Positions 49,226 through 60,299 are shown, counted from the first letter of the stretch. The stretch: 64,000 bases of DNA from Solanum dulcamara (GCF_947179165.1 NC_077248.1:12737256-12801255); one strand, 5' to 3'. Program-made: numbers and translations. Notes: generated by a model not told the origin, from the letters alone.

Positions 49226-49228
<3 letters not shown>
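45182..49228 (+). mobile_element. Solo LTR-like block (4.0 kb), plus strand
   Basis: It begins 'tgttacaccctgg' and ends 'ggggttgagtcgtgaca'. Flanking 5-mers are attta (45177-45181) and atata (49229-49233), matching at four of five positions; the right one merges into an (at)n run. It shares 'caccgagtc' and 'gggccgg' words with the antisense LTR at 35.6-38.8 kb. No primer-binding site or pol domain was seen, so it is read as a solo LTR. Leftover internal sequence cannot be excluded given the unusual length. Confidence 0.7.

Positions 49229-49271
<43 letters not shown>
49228..49271. repeat. (AT)n microsatellite
   Basis: About 20 uninterrupted AT dinucleotides directly after the LTR end. A shorter run lies near 48395-48412. 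Confidence 0.9.
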
Positions 49272-49276
<5 letters not shown>

Positions 49277-49605
49277 CTAAATATCAGCATGATAATTTTT
49301 TAAATACACCAAAAATGAGAATTTTTTATATGTGAAATGGTTGATTAAAGAATCAAAAGGTTTGTGAGTTGTAATACTTAGCAATTAAATAGGTTGTTTT
49401 ATAATTAAAAAATAACGAATCAACAAGTGATATATTTGGTAAATATGTATTTGTGATAGAGATATTTTTGTCTTTAAAAAGATAACTTTCTATTTCTGCT
49501 TTTGCTTTTTTTTAAGGAGCAGGAATTTTAATTGTTTTCCAACCGCAGAAAATTACTTTTGCTACTCCTTAAAAGTATTTTTTTTTATATGTTGGTCAAA
49601 CACCT

Positions 49606-49955
49606 CAAATCTAGGAAGAAAATGCTTTTGAAAAAAGAAATTTTTTTCAGCCTAAAAAATACTGAACCAAACAGACTCTTAGTTGATATACGATTGTCAA
49701 AAATTATTTCAATTATTTTTAATTAAAGAGAATAATACGTGGTATGACAACATATGCTATGTAATTATTATACACAACTATAATTTGAAACGATTATAAT
49801 TCACAATGATGATTTCAATTTAATAGCCAATATTATTATGGGTTCATGTTCTTATTGTATATCAATATAAAAGGCGTATCTCTAGGTTGATTTTATGACT
49901 TGTATATATCCAGTCTCTTCCTTCTCTCTCATCTCTCTCAGTGGTTAAACTTTTG
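49606..49955. other. AT-rich stretch, no gene seen
   Basis: Intergenic AT-rich DNA. It includes 'gaaccaaacagactcttag' (49663-49681), which looks like a lone end of another Tourist-like element. Confidence 0.35.
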
Positions 49956-50335
49956 ATTATATGTTTGTATCTAGCGTATCTATTCTTTATCAAAATGTAT
50001 ATGGTTATATATTTGTATTAATGTGTCAAATAAACCAAAAGTATCTGGTTATGCATTTGTATCAACATATCAATATAATTGGGTGTATTTGCTCTTAGTT
50101 ATATATTTGTATCAATGTAGTAAAATGTATCAATAAAGTGTATCAATGTAATACATTTACATCAATATATCAAAGTGTAATTTGTATCGTTGTAATTGGG
50201 TGTATCTGCTCCTGATTACTCTTTTGTATCAATGTACTAGTGTATGTTTGTTTACTGTTATACATTTGTATCAATGTATTAATGTATATTTATTTACTGT
50301 AAATACATATACCAAAGAAGATTATGACCAATTGA
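49956..50335 (+). repeat. Degenerate minisatellite (ttatacatttgtatcaatgta)
   Basis: At least seven irregular units combine 'ggttatatatttgtatcaat' and 'gtatcaatgta', with interspersed 'attgggtgtatctgctc' (about 50080 and 50197). Spacing varies, so there is no fixed period. No coding potential. Confidence 0.6.
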
Positions 50336-50658
50336 AAAATATATTTGTAATATTATAATCAGTAAATTGAGTTTCCATCGATACACTGTATCACTTCAAA
50401 TGAAGAAATATGAGAAATTTCAATTGAATTTTGAATTTTTGTTTCAAATTTTGAAGTGTGACGTTAATATTCATGTTTAGCGTTGAATCTATGAGCTTTC
50501 AAAATTCAATTCACAAATGAAAGATTGAAGATTTGATTATTGAAAAATTTGATTACGTGTGATTTATGATAATTTTTCATTTTTAAAATGATCTCCTTGC
50601 ATCATTCACGCAAATTATGTATGTTTGTAGTTGTACCTTATTTCACTATTAAATATAC
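50336..50658. other. AT-rich stretch, no gene seen
   Basis: AT-rich sequence before the first of the three end-to-end TIR elements. Confidence 0.35.
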
Positions 50659-50661
50659 TTA

Positions 50662-51690
50662 GGGCCTGTTTGGAAAGTCACCCTAATAATTAGATTTAGT
50701 GTAATTGAGTGTAATTACACTGTCTGACATATTTGATTGATCATGTAATTATTTGGTCAATAGGTAATTTGATGTAATTGATAGGGGGTAATTAGACTCT
50801 CCAATTCACAAAATGTTTTTTAAAAATATATATATTTTTTTTATTATTTAAATTTCATTTCGTTCTCATTCTCAACTTTTACTTCATGTGATCCCATTCA
50901 AATTTTCATATTATCTTTTTAAAAAAAATTATTTTATGTTTATTTTGTTCATTAGCATAATTTTGTTAGTATTCTAATTTTTGAATTGAAGTAGAATTTA
51001 TTGTTGAGTAAGGTCATATACTTACATTTTCCTTTTCTTTAAATCATATATGTACGTTATGTTGAAATTTGACATAAGAGTTTATGTTAAATTTTTTGTT
51101 ATGAATTTAGAACTTATGTTATATTTTCAGTTTCATTTGTTTTAGGAGTATTGACTCGATATTTCATATTGCAAGTTTTTTTTTTAGTTAGACTTAATAG
51201 ATTATCTTTTTGATAAATGTTTTAATACTTATATGACATTGTATTTATAACATTAATATTTTGTCAAACATGCATTTCATGACGTTCATAGAAATTTTGT
51301 ATTTTTAGTTTTTATGATTAGTTTAATTAAAATATACTAATTTGAAATCAATTATTTTTTATAATATTAGCTAAGAACATATGTTTATTAATTAATATAT
51401 TTTCACAAGACAATATATATCTTAAATATTTAATTTAATATCATTTATAAATGCCTTTATTTATCTAATATAATTTTTAATTTTAGATAGTTAACTTTTC
51501 TTTTTAAAATTTAACATAATCTTGTGATTATACTTGTGCAACCAAATAGAATATTATAAGTACAATGTAATTATATTATGACAAACAAACATGTCATTAT
51601 AATTACTAAGTTGTGTAGTTACTAGATTAGTAATTACTATCCTAGTAATTACATCAATCCCAATTATTAGATGACTCTCCAAACAAACCC
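50662..51690. mobile_element. Tourist/Harbinger-like TIR element 1
   Basis: About 1.03 kb with inverted ends: 'gggcctgtttggaaagtcac' on the left and the complement of 'gatgactctccaaacaaacc' on the right. It is flanked by TTA at 50659-50661 and 51691-51693. The interior is AT-rich without a transposase frame. It shares interior sequence with element 2 (for example 51090-51320 against 52230-52450). Confidence 0.8.
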
Positions 51691-51693
51691 TTA

Positions 51694-52879
51694 GGGCATG
51701 TTTGGAAAGTTACAATGTAATTAGGATTTGGTGTAATTGAATGTATTAAATTCTTTGGTATGTTTGGTAGACCAAGTAATTAATTGGTTTGAGAGAAATT
51801 GAGTGTAATTAAAGGGAAATAATTATACCATTCAATTTCCAAGGGAGAGTAAAGAATTGGTATAATTACATGAAACTTTTTAAAATTCTTCTTTTTTATT
51901 TTTATTTTTATTTTTTCATTTTAATTTATTTTTTGGTTTCTATTATTTTTTTAAAAATATTTTTATTATTCTAATATATTTTTTTATATTTCATTTTCTT
52001 CTCATTCTTAACCTTTACTTTTTCATCTGATTTCATGTAATTTTTTATATTATTTATTTATTTATTTATTATTTTATTTTATTATTTGCATAATTTTGTT
52101 AGTATTCTAATTTTTAAATTAAATTACAATTTATTATTAAATAAGATTATAAACTTACGTTTTTCTTTTCTGTTATACCATATTTATGTACGTTGTGTTG
52201 AAATTTGATACAAGTGTACTATGTTAAATTTTTTATTGTGAATTTAGAATTTATTTCATATTTTTAATTTCATTTGCTTTAGTAGTATTGACTTGATATT
52301 TCACGATGCAAACCATTTATTTTTAGTTAAACTTGATAGATTATTTTTTTGTCAAATGTTTTAATAATTTTATGACATTATATTTATAATATTAACATTT
52401 TTTTTCAAACATACATTTCACGATGTTCATAAAAATCTTATACTTTTAGTTAATCTTATAATATTAACATTTTTTTTCAAACATACATTTTATGATGTTC
52501 ATAAAAATCTTATACTTTTAATTTTTATGATTAAATTAATTAAAATAAGTAATTTGAAAGATATAAATAAATGATTTTTTATAATATTAATTAAGAACAT
52601 ATATTTATTAATTAATATATATCTTAAATATTTAATTTATTATCATTTATAAATGTTCTTATTTGTCTACTATAAATTTTAAATTTTAAATGATTAACTT
52701 TTATTTTAAAACTTTTTATATAATCTTATGATTGCACTTGTGCAATCAAACAGTACACTAGTAATTACACTGTAATTACATTCTGGCAAACAAACATATC
52801 ATTGTAATTACTAGGCTGGTAGTTACTACCCTAGTAATTACATTAATTCTAATTACTAGGTGACTTTCCAAACAGACTT
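51694..52879. mobile_element. Tourist/Harbinger-like TIR element 2
   Basis: About 1.19 kb, the same family as element 1. It starts 'gggcatgtttggaaagttac' directly after the shared TTA (51691-51693) and ends 'ggtgactttccaaacagact' before TTA at 52880-52882. It contains an internal 72-bp tandem duplication (about 52385-52528, repeating 'attaacattttttttcaaac'). Confidence 0.8.
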
Positions 52880-52882
52880 TTA

Positions 52883-54062
52883 GGGGCCGTTTGGTTGCTG
52901 GTTAGAGTTATGCAGGTATTAATTATGCAGATATTAGTAATGCAGAGTATAGTTATGCATGTATGTAATGCATGTTTTAGTAATGCAGGATTTAGTTATG
53001 CAGGATTTATTTATGTAGTGTTAAGTTATGCAAGGTTTAATAATTTCTTTGAGTGTTAGTTATGCAGAGGATCAGATGGAAAGATTTTGCTTTTGGAATT
53101 GATGTCTTCACTTTAAATTCAAGGCAAATATTACTTATCTAAAATAAAGGCAAATGTCAACGGAATTTGATTGGAAATTGTAAGAAGAATTGTTCTGGAT
53201 GATATTTTTGAATTATAAAGTGGAAGAACAAGAATAAGAACTATATATGTAGTTCTAGTTATCTTTGCTGAGATGAAAAAATACGTAGACTGAAATAAAA
53301 GAGTAATCCCATTTATTGATGATGGATAAAAAAGGAGAATGGAACATAATTTCATAGAGACACTTGTTCAGCTATGAGATGCTGCTGCAATTTTAGCTCA
53401 TTCTAGAATGAAAATGAAGCTTTCCCTCTTGTTTTGTAAAACGAATAAATATTATCCATTTTCAAGTCTCTGCGTTCTTACCATCTCTTACTTCCCGACT
53501 AGATTATCAATAATAAAAAATTTAATTAGTAATATTTTGAATTGTTGCAGAGTGTTGCTCGGTTATTTGGATCTTCCATATCAGTGAAGGACCTAATTAG
53601 TGTGTCTGGGGTAAGTTCATATTTGGTTCTGTGGTGTTAGTTTGATATTGCTTTTAGACCAACTAAGGGATCATCTGTAAGTTTTCACAAGATCAATGCG
53701 TTCATCTATCAAAATCCTTGGGATGGAAAGTTGTTGATTTAGTGAGGATCTGAATGTTTTCTAAAAAGGTGTGGAGTATATTTGATTGAGAGTAAAGGGT
53801 AAAGTTGTCAATTTGTATTTTTATTCAGGTATTAGTTATTTATGTATAACTTATTCTATTTTCTTTTCCGCATAAAATAATACATAGATGACTAATAACT
53901 TACACATGTATTAGTTATGTGATTTTCTAATTTTCTAACCAAACATAATATTATGTGTGTTGAATTTTATACCTTACACAAAAATACTACCAAATATGAT
54001 AAAACTTATGCAATATTTTATACTTGAATAACTCAACTGTTATCCAGTAACCAAATGGCCCC
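52883..54062. mobile_element. Tourist/Harbinger-like TIR element 3
   Basis: About 1.18 kb of a different subfamily. The left end 'ggggccgtttggttgctggt' is mirrored by 'agtaaccaaatggcccc' on the right. Flanks are TTA (52880-52882) and TGA (54063-54065). Near the left end it has repeated 'gttatgca' words. No transposase frame is visible. Its right edge lies about 145 bases before the site II motifs of the NDUFA1 gene. Confidence 0.75.
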
Positions 54063-54207
54063 TGAGTGTATCCTATGACAAACTAAAATATAGCTACGAA
54101 TTATAGGAAAAATATAGCTAAGTAGAGTGATTTTCACTCTAAAGTAGGCTATTTCTGAAATTTTCCATACAGAGAGACCAGGCCAGGCCTATCAAGCAGA
54201 TACAAAA

Positions 54208-54232
54208 TGGGCCTGGACCAAGTTATGGCCCA
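54208..54232 (+). promoter_or_regulatory. Two site II (TGGGCC) motifs upstream of NDUFA1
   Basis: TGGGCC at 54208-54213 and its complement GGCCCA at 54227-54232 lie about 140-160 bases before the NDUFA1 start codon. Site II elements (TGGGCY), bound by TCP-type factors, are characteristic of plant promoters for mitochondrial respiratory and ribosomal proteins. That functional reading follows from established knowledge; binding here is inference. Confidence 0.6.
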
Positions 54233-54368
54233 GTTTTACCAACGAGAGTTGAGTTAAGAGGATTAATGGACAAAAGGGAATGGCAGCATCCATTTTCTCT
54301 AGAGTGGGTTTGCTGCAAATCAATCTGTGATAAGAGTGAGAAAGAACAACGATCGAGAAGAAAGGAAG

Positions 54369-54760
54369 ATGAGTTTAAGGTGGTTAGAAGCTGTTCTTCC
54401 ACTGGGAATCATAGCTGGTTTCCTTTGTGTTATGGGCAATGCTCAGTATTTCATCCACAAAGCTGCCCATGGAAGGGTAAATCCCCTTTTTCCAAGATCC
54501 AAGATTTGATCTTTTTCCCTTTTGGGTTTTATCGATCATCCTTTTTCCAGCATATTTTGACACCCAATTCGTTTCTTTTTCCCTTTTGGGTTTTATCTAT
54601 CATCCTTTTTCCAGCATATTTTGACACCCAATTCGTTTTCTTGGGTTAATGTTTGCAGCCGAAGCACATCGGTAATGACATGTGGGATGTGGCAATGGAA
54701 AGGAGGGACAAGAAAATGATGGAGATACTTGCTACTCCTTCTTCTTCTTCTTCGTCTTAG
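54369..54760 (+). CDS. NADH dehydrogenase (complex I) subunit NDUFA1/MWFE
   Basis: Two coding exons, 54369-54476 and 54659-54760, are joined at a GT-AG intron of 182 bases in phase 0. The product is 69 residues, near the roughly 65 of plant homologues. It reads 'MSLRWLEAVLPLGIIAGFLC', giving one hydrophobic membrane helix at about residues 8-25. Then come 'YFIHKAAHGR' at the exon junction and 'DVAMERRDKK' in the matrix/intermembrane tail, ending in a poly-Ser stretch (SSSSSS). MWFE is a small supernumerary subunit of the membrane arm of mitochondrial complex I, needed for its assembly. The start is chosen by homology. An in-frame Met 14 codons upstream (54327) also exists, but it adds a basic leader that homologues lack. 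Longer open frames over this locus are in the wrong frame. Confidence 0.93.
54511..54638 (+). repeat. 64-bp tandem duplication in the NDUFA1 intron
   Basis: 54511-54574 and 54575-54638 are identical except at one position (g at 54534 against t at 54598). Each copy contains a pyrimidine-rich 'cctttttccag' that resembles a splice acceptor. The true acceptor lies 20 bases downstream of the second copy (ag at 54657-54658). Confidence 0.95.
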
Positions 54761-55100
54761 GCATTGTTTTCTCATTATATGGTACTTTAATCAGCTGCCC
54801 TTTTAATTTTATCATTTTGTTTTGATGCTAATGAGGGAGATTTCTTCTTGTTTGTTAGACAAATTAGGGTTACGCTTCTCTTCTGTTAATTGGTTGTCAA
54901 ATTTTCTTACTTTGGATTAAATTTTGATAAAGGGCGACCTTTGATGATGAAATTTCGTTCCTGAGCTTGCTTATGAGCTCGGATACTTCTCCAATGTTGG
55001 AGTTGAAAAATGAGTTTAAAATCATTTTCTTAAACAGACCTTTTATAACGTGTTGTCCCTATTAGTTCATGCCGCAGCTCGATTATTTACCTGATATCCC
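54761..55100 (+). other. 3' flank/UTR of NDUFA1; no gene
   Basis: Likely contains the NDUFA1 3' UTR. No other coding frame supported. Confidence 0.4.
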
Positions 55101-55104
55101 CATC

Positions 55105-55245
55105 ACATGTACCAGGTAACACTGCCTAGATGGGAAAAAAATCAATCACCTAGCGGTTTCTGCCTTGGTAGGATTTTAACGTTGATCTCTTGTGGTCGAC
55201 GTCTCATTTTATTGATCGTTAGATCACACCCTTGGATGCTTTTAT
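55105..55245 (-). mobile_element. Diverged SINE fragment (same family as 59317-59545)
   Basis: 'accaggtaacactgcctaga', 'atcacctag', 'tttaacgttgatctc' and 'gatcacacccttggatgc' line up with the SINE at 59.3-59.5 kb in the same orientation. It is missing the first part of that copy and has many substitutions. No target duplication was found. Confidence 0.55.
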
Positions 55246-56317
55246 TAGACCTACCATTCCTCCACCTACCAAAAACTTTCCTTAATTTTTTTTGAAAGAG
55301 AAGGTAATGAAACAAAGAAGTTGCTGAGGGAAAATAATACCAAAGACTTTCCGTAATTGTGCTTTTATCTTTGGCCAAATGAGCTTTTTCGATCCAGCTG
55401 TTGCTAAGGGCGAGTTTGTGTCATGGTAAAGTGGAAGACAGTCGTGGAACTCTTACAATGTCTTGGTTTATCAGGCAACTGATTGCTAATAATTTGATGA
55501 CTAATCAATCATAACGTAAATAAGCAACTTTCATAAAAGTGACACTCATAATTTTCAATTCTAAAAAAAGAGTTGTACCCATGATCTTGGAGATTAGGAA
55601 TCAAGGTAAAATAAGACAAGGTTGTATCTATAAATAAGTACATAAACAATGGCTGAGACATGCTTTCACATTCTGATGCATTTTCATTGTGAACTTTCTG
55701 GCTAACTTATGTATTCAGTAGTATCAGAGTTTTTTAGGGGTCCTAGTGGAAAATTAAGTTATGCTTTACAAGGTGGCAACCATATAATTTTGAAAACAAA
55801 TTAATTACTCGTTCTTTGGAAAATGACAACTGGAATTGTTTGTAAAGTGATTGAAAGCTTTTCTATTTTATCTCACTAGACTCTAGAGATTCTCAGGTAG
55901 ATGAGGTCATTACTCTAATGAAGAGCTATTTTCGCCGTTGCTGTTATCAGCTAAAAAACCTTTAGGAAATTATGTTCAGTTGAGAAAAGGTGGTGATTTT
56001 AAAATATTGATGGAGTATAAGAACAGTATTTGAAGGTTAGTGTGGCACTGGCAGGTATCCGAGAAAGTATAGCTTGCATCTAATCAATCAATTTTGGGCT
56101 TCATAAATGTAGTATTAAAAGAAGCTTCACTTTGTTTCCACTGTGGTTTAAAAGTTTCAACTTAAAGATCGGAGCTTCTTTAGCCTCAGTTTTAGCAGCA
56201 ATAGTTTCCACTTTCCACGTTATGAGGAAAAACATTGTGTAGGTTAATCATAAGTTCTATTCTTATGTGATTACTGATTCACCCATAATCCAAAAGATCT
56301 ATCATAGTTGGAAATGA
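55246..56317. other. No gene seen
   Basis: Unique-looking intergenic sequence. Short open frames at 55107-55295 and 55142-55378 lack any recognisable product. Confidence 0.4.
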
Positions 56318-58460
56318 TTTTTTTTAGATGAAGTAATTGATTCCATTCATGGCATCAAGAAGATGCAAAGTAGTTACAAAAGAGTGAGCACTAGTATGTT
56401 ATCTCTTGTACACTATCATAGAGCAAACAAAATCTAAAAAGCTATCAGGGGAATCCATTGGGGACAAAAAAACCCACCTATGTAAATACGAAAGACATTT
56501 AGCTTTGAGCACAGATTGGCTAGTTGAGAGGCCATCAAAACATCTTCTATTTATTTCATTCCAGATAGTCCAAAAGATGGAGGCTGGTATCATCTTCCAA
56601 ATCTTTTTGATGGTGCTGTCAACTTTCCAGTGGCTCCAGCATTCAAAAACTTCCTTGATAGTGTTAGGCATTACCCATCTGAGGCCAAAAAGGGAGAGAA
56701 ACATGTGCCATAAGTCTGCAGCAGCTGGACACTGCAGAAACAGATGGCTATGAGTTTCTGCTTCTCTGTTGCACATGTAGCATCTATTCATAATTTGAAG
56801 CTTCCTCCTTTTAAGGTTGTCCTGTGTTAGAGTGGCTTCATGCATTGCTGTCCAGGTAAAACAAACAATTTTGGGTGGAAGTTTAACCTTCCAGATTAGC
56901 TTCCAAGGCCAGTTGTCAGTGATAGCATTTAGGTCCATTGCTGTCTTGTAGGCTGCCTTCACTGTGAACTTTCCTCCATCAGTATGCCCCCATCTCTCAT
57001 CTGAACTGGTGTGGTGCAATGTCATTTCCTGTGAACCTATTGAGAGCTTGTAACAGTTTGAGAAAATCCTCTATTTCCCAATCTTGCAAGTTCCTTCTGA
57101 AAGTTATATTCCAAAAATTTCCATGTCTGTAACGTTGCACTGTTGCATCTGGCTCGCTGGCTATTTGAAACAAAGCAGGGAAATCATCCTTTAGAGTGAT
57201 GTTTCCCAGCCATCTGTCATTCCAAAACTTGACATGCTGGCCATTTCCAACAATCAGATGATGATTTCGTGAGAATTCATCCCAAAGCCTGCTTATGCAC
57301 TTCCAAACTCCTACTCCATGTGGGCCGATTGCTTGTTTAGTACTCCAGTGGTCTTGGCTTCCATGCTTTGCCCTAACCACTTCCTTCCAAAGACTTTGGC
57401 CCTCTTGTTTATATCTCCACAACCATTTCATTAGTAGACATTTATTGTGCTTGGCCAGATCCTTGATGCCCAGCCCACCTTAGTGCTTTGGCAACATCAC
57501 CTTATCCCATTTGACTAAATGAAATTTGTGCTCAGTACTATTCCCTTCCCACAAAAAGTTCCTCCTGATTTGATCCAATTTCTCCAAAGTCTTGCTTGGT
57601 AGGGAAAATAGTGACATGGAGTAAGTTGGAATGCTGCCAAGCACACTGTTTATTGAGGTTAACCTGCCACCCATTGAAAGATATTGCATTTGCCACGATG
57701 CAAGCTTCTTCTCAAACTTTTCCAAGACTCCACTCCATATGGAAGATGATTTAAATTTTGCCCCAAGTGGGAGGCCTAGGTAGGTGGTTGGAAAGGATCC
57801 AATATTGCAGCCTAGGATATCTGCTAGTTCCTCCATATTGTTCACCGCATTAACAGGATACATAACACTTTTGAGCATGTTAATGTGCAGACCTGAAAGA
57901 GCTTCAAAAATAAACAGAGTTAGATTCAAAAAGAGCACTTGATTCCTGTCTGCTCCACAGAAAATCAAAGTGTCATCTGCATAATGCAGATGAGAGATGT
58001 TCACTGGATTAACTCTTCCCACATCAAAACCACTTATCCATTGCATTTGTTTGGCCTTGTCTAGCATTCTGCTCAACCCCTCCATTGCTAAAATAAAGAG
58101 GAAAGGAGAGAGTGGATCTCCCTGCGTTAATCCTCTTTGAGGTGAGAAAAAACCAACTGGGCTTCTATTGATGAGAATGGAGTATTTCACAGTTGAAATA
58201 TTGAAGTTGATCCATTTAATCCATCTTTCACCAAAATCCATTTGTCTGTGTATGGAAACGAGATAGGACCAATTCAATTTGTCAAAAGCTTTCTCAACAT
58301 CCAATTTGCATAATATACCAGCACCCCCTTGTTTTAACTGCCAGTCTAGTACTTCATTTGCAATCAGAGATGCATCTGTAATTTGCCTTCCTTTAATAAA
58401 GGCATTCTGGTGATTTGAGACTAGCTTCTCCATAACCTTCTTCAATCTTTCTGCCAAAAC
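56318..58460 (-). mobile_element. 5'-truncated L1 LINE with RT and zf-RVT domains
   Basis: The minus strand runs from mid-reverse-transcriptase (58457: 'MEKLVSNHQNAFIKGRQITD', 'CKLDVEKAFDKLNW', 'LTQGDPLSPFLFILAMEGL', catalytic 'YADD') through 'YLSMGGRLTSINSVL' and 'DRWLGN'. It continues to a zf-RVT block ('KLPPKIVCFTWTAMHE', 'CYMCNREAETHSHLF') and ends near 56399. A short 3' region with an A-rich tail (T8 at about 56320) follows. The frame holds from 58457 to about 57000 with one stop near 57478 and one shift near 57020, so it is fairly young. The endonuclease and ORF1 are missing, the usual result of incomplete reverse transcription. It lacks the RNase H of the L1 at 27-35 kb and belongs to a different L1 lineage. 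Confidence 0.88.
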
Positions 58461-58800
58461 TTTATTTTTCTTGGCATTTAGCGATAATGGGTTTTCTTAA
58501 CAGTACTTTGTCACTTTCTAATGATTAATGGATGCCCCAAAGTTGGTTTAATGAATCTAGATGGTTGGCCATGTGTTTTTACCTAAGCAATGAATGTTTT
58601 GACTGAGTCTCTCATGAATGACGAAGTCAGATTTGTTTGGTGGTGGATTTGGAGGATGAAATGCCTATTTCTCACTAGCACTATGGTGATGATACTCTCC
58701 GTTGCATATTCAGTGATGTTCATTGAAAAATAGTGTAGATTCTAGGCTATCTCCTAGAGTTTGGAGATGATACAAAAAATAACTAAATCACGAAAATGGG
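58461..58800. other. No gene seen
   Basis: Intergenic sequence between the L1 and the foldback structure. No supported frame. Confidence 0.4.
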
Positions 58801-58806
58801 ACGTCA

Positions 58807-59850
58807 AAACTGTACTGGACATAACTGGGTTTATCGCAATTAAAAAATGCGATGTATAGCTCCATCCGGACTATCCTTGCGAGCGAGCATTACATCCATA
58901 TGGAGCTATATATTGCAGTTTTTAATGTATGCTCCTTTAAAATCCTCTAGCTCCACCGGAAGTCGCTAGAAAATGGCCTAATCCTCCCTTATCTTGCCAT
59001 TAAAACCAGTGTAAAAATTCTCCAAGCTTCCATTCTCCCATTTTTTGTACAAATTTTATTCAAATAACTGAGATGCATAGCATATTGAATGGTTAAAAAA
59101 AGATTTTGGGCTTGAAAATCAAAAAAAAGAATGGACTTACCTCAGAAAAGAGAATTTTAAATTTCATAAATAAACATAGTATTGATTACTGCTTCGCAAA
59201 GTGAGACTAAAGAAACTATAGACAGTTGATCCAAAAGAGGAGCAATTTTTTTAAAAAACACTAAAACATGCTGACTATTATGAAGTAATATATATAATCA
59301 ATAAGTTAATTTAGGATTTTTTCTTGATGACCGTGGTGTCCGGACCAGCTTTCGGGCACCTCAACTAATTCTACGGGATACCTGTCACCTCCCACCAGTA
59401 ACAGGTATAAGGTAACTCTGTCCACCAAGGCTTGGACATATGAGAAGAATCACCTAGTGTTTTTTTTGTCTCCATTGAGTTTTGAACCTGAGACTTTAGG
59501 GTTCTTAACCACTTCATTGACCACTAGGCCACACCCTTGGGGTGCTAATTTAGGAAATTTAGAATTGCCTCTTTTGAAGAAATTCTCAAATTTGCCAAAG
59601 TTGAGATTCACTTCTTTCTTTTTTTCTTTTCGATTTTCAAATCCAAAATCTTTTTGTACACCTGCAACATGCTATGGATCCTAGTCTTAGGAAAATTTGT
59701 TCGAAAAATGGGAGAATGGAAGTTTGGAGGAGTTATATCAGAATGGCGAGATATGGGAGATTTGGCCATCTGCTGGCCACTAACAGTCTGGATGGGACCA
59801 TATATTGCAGTTTTTAATTGCGATAAACCCAATTATGTTCAGTTAACTAT
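58807..59850. repeat. Large imperfect inverted repeat (foldback)
   Basis: The left arm (about 58807-59135) is mirrored by the right arm (about 59610-59850). Shared landmarks are 'gggtttatcgcaattaaaaa', 'ccatccggact'/'ccatccagact', 'cttatcttgccatt'/'catatctcgccatt', 'cttccattctcccatttttt' and 'aaagattttgg-ttgaaaatc'. The left arm carries an extra roughly 100-base insert that is itself a hairpin (58850-58925, tatagctccat...atggagctata). The loop of about 470 bases includes a SINE. Identity between arms is roughly 70-80% by eye. It could be a foldback transposon or an inverted gene-fragment duplication. Confidence 0.75.
59317..59545 (-). mobile_element. tRNA-derived SINE, second family (SolS-like)
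   Basis: On the minus strand it begins 'gtgtggcctagtggtcaatg' (A box) and has a B box in 'tcaggttcaaaac'. A body with 'cctagtgattcttctc', 'caaggcttggtgg-acag' runs to the 3' end 'ggacaccacggtcatcaa'. It is flanked by a 10-bp perfect target duplication, taatttagga, at 59307-59316 and 59546-59555. It sits in the loop of the foldback structure. Confidence 0.88.
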
Positions 59851-60299
59851 ATATTCGTTGATCAATATTGATGATAGGGATGGATGTGGCACTCACAATG
59901 CCCTGATTCATTATGGGGTTAAATATGGGGCTATCAGAACTTGATTGCCTTTTGTTATGCAAGTGCTAATTAGAGATGTGGTACCTTTTTTTTCTTTTTT
60001 GAGATTTGGGGGTATCCAAATTTGAGCAAACATCCTTGTTGCTTTCCTTTATGCTACTAGTGTCTTTTTAGGGGTTCCCAAAGAATCTAGAAAATTCACC
60101 GATTAAATGGTGAGTTATTCCGAAAATGAGTCAATAAAATTTGGAGAGATGGATCTCGTATGTTGTTGATCAGTTAACAAACAAGGAGTTTAAACCAAAG
60201 TAAGAATAGTCGGATGCAGTCATTGACACTAGTGTCTATATCAACTCTTGTAAGTTTAGTTCCTGGTAAATTCTGGCTTTCTGAAAAAAACTTGTAGTT
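59851..60299. other. No gene seen
   Basis: Flanking sequence between the foldback and the copia element. No supported frame. Confidence 0.4.

Larger units (their letters stand above)
44816..49605. mobile_element. Short MITE split by the 45.2-49.2 kb LTR
   Basis: 'agtgtgtttagccaagcagc' at 44818 is mirrored by 'gttggtcaaacacct' near 49590. Both sides continue with 'ctactttt-aaaaatattttt'-type sequence. This pattern is typical of a dispersed Solanaceae MITE with a GTGTTTGGCCAA end. The two halves total about 740 bases outside the LTR insertion. The target duplication was not determined. Confidence 0.5.

Noticed and set aside
54266..54649. 127-codon plus-strand open frame over the NDUFA1 gene
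   Set aside because: It runs through the intron in a different frame. Part of its length comes from the 64-bp duplication, and the true product is clearly the spliced MWFE subunit.
59654..59944. 96-codon open frame in the right foldback arm
   Set aside because: No recognised domain, overlaps an oppositely oriented frame of similar length, and the arm in the other copy does not preserve it.
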